Below are positions 43,167 through 55,100 of a stretch of 64,000 bases of DNA, one piece after another. The notes under the pieces were generated by a model that worked only from the letters and a program-made list of their open reading frames with translations, had not been told where the DNA came from and made no database searches. The DNA is from Dyella flagellata (GTDB lineage Bacteria > Pseudomonadota > Gammaproteobacteria > Xanthomonadales > Rhodanobacteraceae). The first letter of the stretch is position 1. Every line of letters starts with the position of its first letter. A program made the position numbers and the translations under genes. The stretch covers positions 147,935-211,934 of the forward strand of contig NZ_BSOA01000015.1 in the NCBI RefSeq assembly GCF_030160275.1, in the 5' to 3' direction.

Positions 43167-46100
43167 TGGTGCCTCCCGAAATTTCGCCTATCTTGTTGGC
43201 ATTGGGGTCTGTCCAACCAGATCTGTTTGGAATTAACGCTTGCTGTGCTCCGCCTGACGCTGAATAGCCACCTTGCGTCACAGGCGCGATTTCGCTGGTG
43301 AACACTGTTTGCTCTGTACCAGGGAGTGGATGCATCGCATAGACATCAAAACCGAGTTGACCTCCTCGAATAGCCTGTTCTGCAGGCAAACCAAGTTGAT
43401 TGGCTATCTGCTGCGGAGGAAGTTGTGACAAAGCATCATATTGCGCTCGGGTGACGAAATAGGCGGAATGTCCACTTATAGCATCACCGCCCGAAGCATT
43501 CTTGGGAACGAGCTTAATCAACTCAAAGTCGGACCCGACATTCATTGATGTTGGCAAATCAACCCCAGTTTGCAGCAAGCTCGCCGTATATTCTGAAGCT
43601 TTTGCCGGAGAAACGCCTGCGGCTACATATTGGCTATAAATCGCCTGTGCTTGTGGTGTCTGCATGATTTCTGACGTGATCTGGAGACCCTGTGCATTAA
43701 ACTGTTCAATTGACGTGTAAGAAAGCTTTGCAGCTTGATTACTAGCAGCCCAGGCATTGACGCTAGCATTTGCGGTGTAAGCTTCTACGCCGGCAGGTAC
43801 CAATTGTGAAGCACCGTAAATGACAGCTGCTGCGTTTGGCGATAGACCAAGAGATTGAAGCGCTTGCTGGCCCAAGGTTGTGGTAAAGCGCCCCGTCACC
43901 ATCGTGTTAGCCCCGGCCGCCGCGTTGTCCAAACCGGCGCCTCCTATATACATAGCAGCCACACAACCAATGCCAGTTTCACAGGTTGTCGCCATCAACC
44001 CGCCACCTAGGGTCTCTAGGCTACCACCCACCATTTGCAAGCCACCTAACGCGCGCGTTGATGCTTGATTGCGACCATTCCAGTCAGAGAGCCCGCCGTT
44101 GAAGAAGCTGTAGCCAAACATGAAGTTGCCGCTGGCGTCCCTTTGACTGGCTAGCAAATCTCTCTCCGAAATCAGCGCATCTGAACTTCCCAACGTCTGG
44201 AGGGCCATCAGGATTTGATAATTGGGATCGCTTGTTGATACTCCATCAGCGCAATGAGTCAGTGCGCACGCTGCTGCTTGGAGCTTTTGGATTTCCTCTT
44301 GGCTTTGACCTTGTTCCAATTGTTTCAGTCGAGCAGTTTCATCAACATGCAGCTCTCGGTTGTACAGTTCGCCAGAAAGGGCTGTAGAGGCTCCTGCACC
44401 GCCACCCACGACCCCACCGATCGCGGTGCTGCCCAATTGCATCAGGAGATTGCGCTGCACCGGATCGGTAATGTTATGGTCGTCCAGATATTGCTGCATC
44501 GCTGCACTGGCTTTCTCACTGGCGGCCGCACCTAGGGCTCCCTGCAGGGCGTCGCCACCGCCTAATGCTGCGGTCGCAGCCCCCACCAGACCGTGCAGTA
44601 AGGTCTTATTTGCACCGCCGTCACTCCAGGCCTTCTTTTCGGCATCCGTGGATGCGTGATTGGCCATGTAGCTGGAGATGTCTCCCACCGCGGTCATGCC
44701 GACTTGTCCCGCCAACATCCCCGCCTGCTGATTCTGCGCGACTTTGTTCGGATCAAGAGTGTTGGTCAGCCCGTTCGCGTCACCCAAGCTTACATTGCGA
44801 TTGAGCCCGCTGAGATCCTGGCTCGGATTATCACGTACCACGACGCTGCCCTGCGCAATTCCCGCCTGAGTAGTGCTGCTCTTGTTGCTGTTCTGTGGAA
44901 TACCTATCCCGGGGCTGAAGCCGGTCATCCCAGACAAGCCGCCAGTGCCCATACCGCCACCTACGCTAATGCTCTCAGCGCTGGATTTCTCATGGTTCTG
45001 GATGTCGCTGAAGCTCAGGCTGCCAGTGTCGAGAATGTTTTTTTCCCCGCTGGCACTGCTGGCGATCGCCGCCCCTTTGAGGTCGGTATTCCCGCCCACA
45101 TTGATATTGAAACCACCATTACCGGCTCCGATACCGCTCATCTGCGTCACGCTGGCGTAGTTGCTGTTCGCCTTGCTGGCCGCCAGATTGCCGCTGACGC
45201 CCACTCCGCCACTGCTGCCCCAGCCATAGACCAGCGTGATACCACCCTGGATGCTGTGGCTAGCGTAATCATTGGTGTCCTGCTCACTGGCAACGTTGAG
45301 GTTGCCACCGATGTTGGCCAATACGCTGTTGCCGGTCGCCTGGGCACCCTTGATGGTGGTGTCGTTGCCGCTGAGCATGGTCAACGTGTTTTGGGCGCTG
45401 ACCACGCTATCGGTATGGGTGGTGCCATTGCCGTGAGCGATGGATTCCCCCGCCGAGGCGCTCAGGTAGATGCCGGTGGTTTGGCCGATGCTTAGGCCCA
45501 CCTCGCCGCTGGCGTTGTGACTGTTGTTGCTCTGCGTGTGCTGTTCGGCCTGGCTGAGCAGGTTGATATTGTTGGTGGCCGACAGGGCAACGTTGTTGCC
45601 CTTGATCTGGCTGCCGATCACGTTCACGTCGCCGCCGGTGGCGGCGATGTTGACGTCGCCAGTGCTACTGATCTTGCTACCGTAAGCAGCGTCATCGTGA
45701 GTTTTGCCAGTGCTGGTGGAACTGCCGCCACCGATGCCGATGCGAAGGCTGATACCTTGCGTGCTACCGCTACTCAACGCCTGCGCACCGGTTTGGCCTT
45801 GCAGTCCCATGGCGTTACCCGCGCCGGGAGAGAATAGGGTCTGTGCCGCTTGCATCGCATACAGCGCCTTCAAGCGCGAATCGCTACTGCTGGCGGAGGC
45901 GCCATGGACGTCTGCGGCTAGCGTTTGCGCAGCCGTTGCTGCCCCGCCCGTCAAGCCTACGCTGATACCGGCACTGCTCTGCTTCTGCGTTTGCGTGAAA
46001 TCCTGGCTACCTACAGCGGCATCGATGGTCACGTTCTTGCCAACGATATTGGTCGCTGTCTGGCTCAGCACGTCACTGCCAGTGATATGCACGTTGTTAC

Positions 46101-49100
46101 CGGCAGTCAATGTGACGGCACCATCGGTGCTACCCACCAGACTACCGGTGTAGCTCACTTCCTTGTCGGTGCTGGTGGTCGCCGTCGACTTATTGCCAAT
46201 CAATACGCTGAAGCCGCCACCATTCATCAACCCGGTATGACTCGTACCGCTGGATTGCGTTTCGGTATACGTGTCCTTGCCCGCATTGAGGGTGAGGTTG
46301 TTGCCCGCTGCCAGGGTGACGTCGTGCGTACCAGCAACCTGCACGGCAGTGCCAGTGAGGTCATGACCTGCAGCCACCGTGACGGTGTCGCCGGATAGCG
46401 TGCTGCCAACGCTGTTGGTCTGGTTGATGGTGGTGCTGCTTTGATTGCTGCGCCACTCCGGATCGACCGAGCCAAAGCGCTTGCTGCTGTCGCTGAAGAA
46501 GTTGAAGCTGCTGTGGCTGTAGTCGTGCTCTTCAGTGTGCGTGTTCTCGCCAGCACCGAGGGTGACGTCATTGACGGCGCTAAGGGTCAGCGCCTTGTTG
46601 GCCGTGAGCTGCGCAGCCTCGGTGGCTAGGTTGTTGCCGGCCGCCAGCGTCACGTTGTTGCCGCTGATCGCCGTACCAACGGCATTGCTATCACTGGTAG
46701 CGTCGTGGGTGTGCGTACTGCTGCTGGAGAACAAGCTGCTCTGGTGCGTGCTCGTATCCACGTAGCTGCTGTGCACTTCCTGCGCTGCCGCCAACGTAAG
46801 GTTGTTGCCCGCACTTAGCGCCACATTGCCATTGGCGCTGTTGAGCTGCCCCGCCGTGATGGTGAGGTCATGCGCCGCAGCCAGGCTGATACCGTTGCTG
46901 CCGGTAAGGGTGGTGCCGCGTACTTGCTGGTCACTCTTTCCGGTGCTGGTTTCGGTGTGGTGCTGGAAGTTGTCCGTGCTGGTCGTGGTGGTGTCGGTCG
47001 CGGCTTGCAGGTTGATGTCGTGGCCGGCGCCCAAGGCGATGGTGCTGCCGGTGACTTGCGCGCCCTGGCTGGTAACGTCGCGGCCGGCCAGCAGGGTTAC
47101 GCCGCCTGCTGCTTGAAGCGCGCTGACCGTGTGCGTGACGGACTCGGTGCCATTGCGCTGTGTACCGACATGCGTGGTGGTGCCGGTGGCCAGCAAGTCG
47201 AGATCACGGCCAGCCAGCAATTGCGCACTGCCACCCGCATTGATGGCCGTGGCGGTGGTGGTGAGGTCACGACCGGCAGCCAGGCTGAGGTTGCCGCCTG
47301 CCGTTACGGGGGCGGTGTCCAGTTTCAAATCGCGGCCGGCGCTGATGCTCAGGCTGCCACTAGCACTGATGCTGCCGGGTAGCGACAGGTTGCTGAGCGC
47401 TACTGGGCTCAATTGCGAAGTCAGGCCATTGACCTGGATGGCACCCAGGCTTTGGGCCACGTTTACGCCGCTGAGTACGTCGCCACCGGCGACCAGCGAA
47501 ACGTTGCCACCGGCCTTGAGCGTGCCGCCGTTCAAGATGTTTTGCGCAGCGGTAACGCTCAGATCATTGCCCGCGCTGATGCTGCCGCTGTTGAGCAGGT
47601 TGCTGGCGGTGAGCTGCGCGTTTTGGCTCGCCGCGATGCTGCCGTTGTTGGTGATGTCGCCGCTGGCGGTCAGGATCACGTTCTTGCCGGCGATGGTCGC
47701 GCCGTTGGCGGCGAGATTCTTCGCATCGGCCGCACTCAGGTAGACCACCGGCTCCAGCACCTGGTGGCCGTCCACGTTCACGCTGACCAGCCACACGATG
47801 TCCTGGGTGAGGTTGGCCATTTGATCGGGCGTAAGCGCTACGCCCACCGACAGGTTGAACTGCTGCGCCACCTGCACCGCGTTGTTCATCAGAGCGCGAT
47901 ACTGGTCCAGCGCGTCGCTGGCATCGGCCAGATAGCGGCGGCCGGTCAGCTCGGTGATCTGGTCCAGCACACGTTGCTGCTCGTAGAAGCCATCGCCCAG
48001 GCGTTGCTGGGTCTGTTGCGGATTGAGGCTCAGCTTCTGCAGCATGTAATCGCTGCTGATGAAGTTGCTGTAGCGGGTGAACTGCGGGTTGGTTTCGACC
48101 AGGAACTGGCTGCCGGGCTGCACGTTGATGGTGTACAGGCCGGTTTGCGGCAGGTTGATCGTCGCGTTCGGGCCGACCAGCGTGTTGACTACTTGCGGTG
48201 GCGCAAGCGAAGCGGAACTCGTCGAGGGCGTGGTTGCAGTGCCGACGTTGTGTGCGCCCGCCGTACCCGGCGCGGTGCCCTGTCCGGCTGACTGCAGCGA
48301 CGAACTGCTGGCATTACGCCCGCTCGCCGTTCCCAGCGCTACGCCGGTTCCTGCCTGCAGGTTCGAACCGCTGCCGGCACCAGGTGCGCTTGCCGTACCC
48401 GGTGCGAGATCCTGCGCCTGACCCGGTGCCTTCAAGCCCGAACCAAGATCGACACTGCGCGCACCCGCCAGACCCAACGAGCTGCCGCTCGCCTGGCCGG
48501 GCAGGTTGCCGATGGCGATGTTGCCGACGCTACCGCCGGTACCGCTGGCGCTGCCTACCGTCGCCGCCGCGCTACCGCCCACAGCCTGCCCGGCACTGTT
48601 GCCGCCCAGGCCCAAAACCTGCTGCACCGGCTTGCCGTCGGCGCCCACGTTGGTATTGGTGATGGTTTGCCCGGTGATCGCCACCGTATTGCCTGCGCTC
48701 ATGGTCGCGGCAAGGCCGGGGCCGGCGTTGTAGGTGATCCAGCCGGGCTGGTTCGAGCCAAGGCCGGTCTGCACGCTGGCCTGGTAGGTGCCCCAGGTTT
48801 CGTAGTCCTTGAAAGCCCAGTGGCGACCGCCGCTAAAGCTGACGTATTCAATGCCGGTCTGTTCATTGATGCTTTCGCTCAACGTACCGGTGGGGGTGAA
48901 GGCGATGTTCTGCACGGTGGCGTTGGAGGTACCGCCACCGCCGTTGTTGCCGTTCTGGCCATTGATGGTCAGGTTGTTGCCGGCGCCGATGGTGGACTTG
49001 TCGTTCAACACCGAGCCGTTGAGCGTGATGTTGCCGCCGGCCAGCAGTTTGCTTTGGGCGCTGGCGGCAGCGAGCCGCTGTACTGCCGTGAGCGTGGCCG

Positions 49101-52100
49101 TGGTGATCGATTGCAGATCGTTGTGCAGGATGTTGTGCGCGTCGCCATTGATGGCGCTCCCGTTGCACCACTGGTCGCCATCCTTGCCCGGCGTGCCCTG
49201 GCCACCGCAGAACGATTCCAACGCATTTTGCTGCGCTTGGGTCAGCACTTGGCTGGCCGCGACGTAAGGTGGACGGTGCGTTGGGTCGGTATCGTCGTAG
49301 CGGTACGCCGCCTGCGGCGAACCGGTGTTGGTGTTCTGTGCTTGTTCGCCGGCGGTGAGGTTATAGGTAGTTGTCTGGAATACGCGCCGCTGGTTGGTGA
49401 ACTGGTTGGTGTTGATGCTGACGCTGCCGTTGGCTTCGATGTCGCCGGACAGGTTGGTGACCGCCTGGCTCGCGCCACCGGCAGTGTTGGCGGCGATGGT
49501 GATGTCGCCGGTGGTGAAGATGGTGGCGTCGCGATTGAGCAGTGTGCCGCCCACATACAGCGCGACACTGTTGCTGCCGGCGATCATCGCGCCCTGGTAC
49601 GGGTTGTTGCTGGTGGTTTGGCCCAGATCCGCGCCGTTGGTGAGCGAACCCGCTGTTGCGGTGATGGTGCCGCCAATAATGTTTGCTGTGTTGGTCAGCA
49701 CACCAGCGTTGAGCGTGATGATGTTGCCATTGATATTGCCTTCGTTGCTGAGCGTGCCACCGGTGCTCAGCGTAGTGGTGCCATTGCTGATGAACGTGGC
49801 ACCGGTTGCGTTATCGATATTGGCGGCGGTGACGGTAAGGTTGTTCGGCGCTTGCAGCGTAGCGCCGGCTGCGTTGCTGAAGTTGCCGCCGACGTTAAGT
49901 GTGAGATCGTTACCGGCACTTAGCTGGCTGCCGGCGACGTTGGTGAAATCGCCGCCAAGGCTCAAGGATAGGCTCTGGCCTGCGGCCACCTTGCCCATGC
50001 CGGTGAGTTGACCCAAGTTGAAATTGCTGTTGCCGTTGCTGGCCAAGGTGCCATTGGCGTTAGCCACCGAGGCCAAGGCAAAGCTGAGATTGCCGCCGGT
50101 CTGCAGCGAACCTTGCGTGTTTTGCAGCGTGGCGCCGCCGTTGTTCCAATTGATGTCGCCGGCGGCATAGACGCTTCCGCCGACGTTGCTCATGCCGCCG
50201 AGATAGAGCGCGAGCGCTTGTCCCGCTACCAGCTTGCCGGCGTTGTTGTTGTCCAGGTTCGCCGCCGAAAGCGTCACCGCGCCCTGGCCGCCCAGGGTGC
50301 CGCCCTCGTTACCTAAGTTTTGCGCCACCGAGATGGCGCTGGCGCCCTGGCCGGTATCGGCGATACGACCGCTGGTGTTGTCCAGGCTCGCCGCATTGAC
50401 GTTCAACGTTGCACTGCTATTGCCGCTGCCTGCTTCGATCTTGCCCGCGCGGTTGCTGAGGGCGCCGCCGCTGGTGAGGGTAGCCGAAGCCTGCGCCTGC
50501 ATGGCACCGTTGTCGTTGACGAGATTGCCTTGCGCCGTCACGCCCAGGGTGTTGCCGGCGTAGATCTGTCCGGTATTGATCAGGCTTCCGCTGTTTACAT
50601 TTACCACACCGTTGCCACCGATAAAGCCGCCCGCGCCGTTGGTAAGCGTGCCGGTAGTGGCAAGACTCAAGGCTTGCGCATCGGTCAACTTGATGAAGCC
50701 GCCGCTGTTGTCCAGCTTGTTGGCAGTCGCACTCAAGGCGCCGCCGGCCTGGATCGTGCCGCCACCGGTATTGGTCAGCGCCTGCGCGATGGTGAGGCCA
50801 ACGTTGTTGCCGATCAGCGTGCCGACCACGTTGCTGAAAGCATTGGCCTTGGTGGTGATGTTGCCGGCAGCGCTCAGTTGGCCACCGTTGTTGCCCAGGG
50901 TGCCATTGCTCTGCAGGGTAAGCGCACCATTGCCCGCGATCTTGCCATGGGTGTTGGTGAGGTCGCCGGACGTAACGAGATCAAGCATGCCGTTGCCGGC
51001 AGCCTGCAAGGTGCCGCTGGTGTTGTCGATCGACGCGGCATTGATGGAGAGGTTTTGCGCATTCGTGGCCAGCGTGCCACCGGCATTCTCGAAGGCGCCG
51101 GTGAACGACAAGTTCAGATCGCTGCTACCGCTCTGCACCAGCGAGCCATACTGGTTGTTCAAGGCAGCGGCCTGCAGCACGAGCGTGCCTGCGCTGAGCT
51201 TGGCGACTTGTGAGGAAGATGCGCCGAGGTTGATCAAGCTGCCGGGCGTGGTGATGCTGACCAGACCGTTGGCCGCCAAGTCGCCACCGGTATTGTTGAT
51301 GTCACCCTGCGTAGCTTTGAGGGTGATGCTGGAGGCGCGCATCTGGCTGTTGGACAGATCGATCGCGCTGCCGGTCAAGCTCAGATGGCCGGCCGCCAGC
51401 GCGTGGCCGTGGTTGGCCAGGTTGCCGCTGGTAGTCAGCGTGAGATCGCCGCTGCTGCCTAGCGTGCCATTGCCCTGCAAGCCCGCCGCCAACGTACCGT
51501 TGCCGCCGAGACTGCCAGCCGTGAGGGTGGTATTGCCGGAGGCTGCAAGCACACCGTTGTTGGTAAACGCGCCGCCAATGTTCCAGATGGCATTGCCAAG
51601 CGCATAAGCGTTGCCGCTGTTGCTCGCACTGCCTTGCGTGGTGATGCTGAGCGAGGTGCCGCTGCGCAGGCTGCCGGTGCTGGTGAGGCTTGCGGCGGTG
51701 AGGTTGAAGCCTTGCGCGCCATACAGCGTGCCTGCATTGCTCAATGCACCGCCAAGCTGCAGCGTCGTCAGTTGCGTGCCGTAGAGCGTACCGCCTGCTT
51801 CGTTGTCGACCGCACCTGTACCGATGATGCTGAGATTGCCACCGCCCTGGATGACGCCGGCATTGTCGAGCAGCGTAGCGGTATCAGTGCTTAGATCGCC
51901 TGCAGCGAGGATCGAGCCGCCGGTCTGGTTGGTCAGCGTCGCGTTGCGTTGGAAAGCGAGCTTGCCGCCGGCTTGCAGACTGCCGCTGTTGGTAACGTTT
52001 GCTGCCTGCAGCGTGGCGTTGCTGCCGCTTTGGATTTGCCCGCTGTTTGTGACGCCTGCGCCGGTCAGCGCAAGGGTCTGACCGGTGACCAGCTTGCCGC

Positions 52101-55100
52101 TGTTGCTGAGGTTGCCAGTGCTGCTTAGTTGTGTGGCACCTGTGGCACTCAACGTACCTTGGTTAGCCAGCGAGCTGCCGCTGACGACGAGATTGCCATT
52201 GTCCGCTTGCAGCGTGCCGCTATTGCTGACACCGCCCTGCGCCGTGAGTCCGATCGCCTGCTTGGCTTCCAACGTGCCGGCATTGGCGAAGCTATTGGCG
52301 TTGAAGGTGACGTTCTGGCCGCTGTAGATGTCACCGCCCATCGCGGAGCTGAAAACGCCACCCACTTGCGCGGAAAGGCTGCCGTTGATGGCATATAGCT
52401 CGCCGCTGTTGGCGAAATCACTGGCGCTTTGCAGGCTCAGGTTCTGCTGCGCCTGGATCGCGCCGCTGCTTACCAGCTTGCCGTTGCTGCTGAGCGTGAG
52501 CATGCCCGCGCTGCGCAAGGTACCGGTGTTGTTCACGCTACCGGCCATGAACGTGGCGGTGCGCGCAGCATACAGCATGCCGCCATTGGTCAGTGCCCGA
52601 GTCAGGCTGAGGTTGAAATCCTGGCCCGCATAGAGCGTGCCGCCGGTCGCGTTGTCGAGTGAAGCCGCATGCGTCATGACGAGGTCGCTGCCAGCCTGCA
52701 GCACGCCTGCATTGCTCACGCTGCCGGTTTGGCCTAGCGTAAACGTGCCGCTGGCGATCCACTGCGCGCCACTGGCATTGCTCAGATCGGTGCCCGCCAG
52801 TGTGGTGTTGCCCTTGGCGTTGATGCTGCCTTCGTTGCTCAGCGTGGGGGCGGAAAGCGCAAGATCGCCCCCGCTCTGCAGCTGACCACCGGATTGGTTG
52901 TCAAAGCTGGTCGCGGTCAGGTTGATGGCTTGGCCCGTGACCAGCACACCGCTGTTCTGCGCCGTGCTGCTCAGCTGCGCTTGCAGGTTGCCGTAGGCGC
53001 TGAGCGTGCCGGTGTTGGCCAGCGTGGCGGCGTTGATACTGACATTGGCCTGATCCGATTGCAGTTTGCCGCTGTTGGCAAAGGCATCGCCAAGCTGGAC
53101 TGCATCGGCCTGCTTGGCTTCGATGCTGCCGGCGTTGGTCAGCGAGGCTGCCGTGATCGCGAGGCCCTGACTGCCGTAGATGTCACCGTTGGATTGGCTG
53201 ATGGCCGCGCCCGTCAGCATCGCCGTCCAAGCGCCGCCAAGTGCATATAGCTTGCCGTCGTTACTCAGCGTGCCGCCGCTCAAGCTCAGTGCACCACCGG
53301 CTTGCACGGCGCCTGCGGTGGTCAGCTGCGGCGCCGTCAAGCTCAGATTGCCGCCAGCCTGCAGTACGCCGGTGCTGGTCAGGCTGTTGCTTGCATTGAG
53401 CACCGCACTGCCATTGGTACTCAAGATGCCGCTGTTGCCGAGCACACCCGTGGTGAGAGTGAGGTTACCTGAGCCGTTCTGCAGGGTGCCGCTATTGGTG
53501 AGCGCCGCGGCGTGCCGCATGGCCAGATCGCCGGCCGCCTGCAGCAGGCCGGCATTGCTTACGTTACCGGTCTGATTGAGCGTGAGTGTTCCGGCGGCGA
53601 TCCATTGGGCGCCGTTGGCATTGGTCAACGTGGTGCCGGAAAGCGTGGCATTGCCTTTGACGTTGACGGCGCCTTCGTTGTTGAGCGTGGCGGCCGAAAG
53701 GTTCAGGTCGGTGCCGCTCTGGATTTGTCCGCTGGCCTGGTTGTCGAAAGAACTCGACGACAGATTGATCGCTTGCCCGGTGACCAGCACGCCGCTGTTC
53801 TGCGCTGTGCTGCTCAGCTGGGCTTGCAGGTTGCGATAGGCGCTGAGCGTGCCGGCGTTGGCCAGCGTTGCCGCGTTGAGTGTGATGTCGGCTTGGTCGG
53901 ACTGCAGCTTGCCGCTGTTGGTCAAAGCGCCGTCCAAGGTAAGGGTGTTCGCTTGCTGCGCTTCGATGCTGCCCGCGTTGGTCAGCGAGGCTGCCTTGAT
54001 CCCAAGGGCCTGGCTGCCATAGACGTCGCCGTTGGACTGGCTGGTGAAAGCGCCCGTCAACGTCGCCGTCCAGGCGCCGCCGAGTGCATACAGCTTGCCG
54101 TTGTTGCTCAGCGTGCCACCGCTCAAGCTCAATGCACTGCCAGCCTGCACGGTGCCGGCAGTGTTCAGTTGCTGCGCCGTCATGCTCAGGTTGCCGACGG
54201 CGAGCAGTGTGCCGGTGCTGCTCAGGCTGCTGCTTGCGTTGAGCACGGCGCTTCCGTTGGTGCTCAGGGTGCCGGTATTGGCGAGTGTGCCGGTGGTGAG
54301 CGTGAGGCTGCCTGTCCCATTCTGAAAAATGCCGCTGTTGGTGAGCGATGCGGCGTGCAGCATGCTCAGGTCGCCAGCCGCCTGCAGCAAGCCGGCGTTG
54401 CTTACGTTGCCGCCCTGGTTGAGCGTGAAGGTTCCGGCGGCCATCCATTGCGCACCGTTGGCGTTGCTCAGATCGCTGCCGGTCAGGGCGGCATTGCCCT
54501 TGACATTGATGCTGCCTTCGTTGCTCTGCGTGGCCGCCGACAGGTTCAGGTCGGTGCCGCTCTGGATTTGTCCGTTGGCCTGGTTGTCGAAGGTACTCGA
54601 CGACAGGTTGATCGCCTGCCCGGTAACCAGCACGCCACTGTTCTGCGCCGTGCCACCTAGCTGTGCTTGCAGGTTGTGATACGCGCTGAGCGTGCCGCTG
54701 TTGGACAGGCTCGATGCGATTAGCGTGAGGTCGGCTTGATCGGACTGCAGCTTGCCGCTGTTGATCAGCGCGCCGCCCAGCTTGATGGCATTGCCCTGCT
54801 GCGCTTCGAGGCTGCCGGCATTGGTCAATGACGCGGCGTTCAAAACAAGGTTCTGGCTGCCGTAGATGTCGCCAGCCGACTGGCTGGTGGCTGCGCCCGT
54901 CAGCGTCGCCGCCCAGGCGCCGCCGAGTGCATACAGCTTGCCGTTGTTGCTCAGCGTGCCGCCGCTCAAAGTCAGCGCGCTACCAGCTTGCACAATACCG
55001 GCAGTAACCAGCTGCGGTGCGGTTAGATTCACGCTACCGCTGGCGAGCAGCGTGCCGGTGCTGCTGAGCGAGCTGCTTGCCGTGAGGACAGCGTTGCCGG

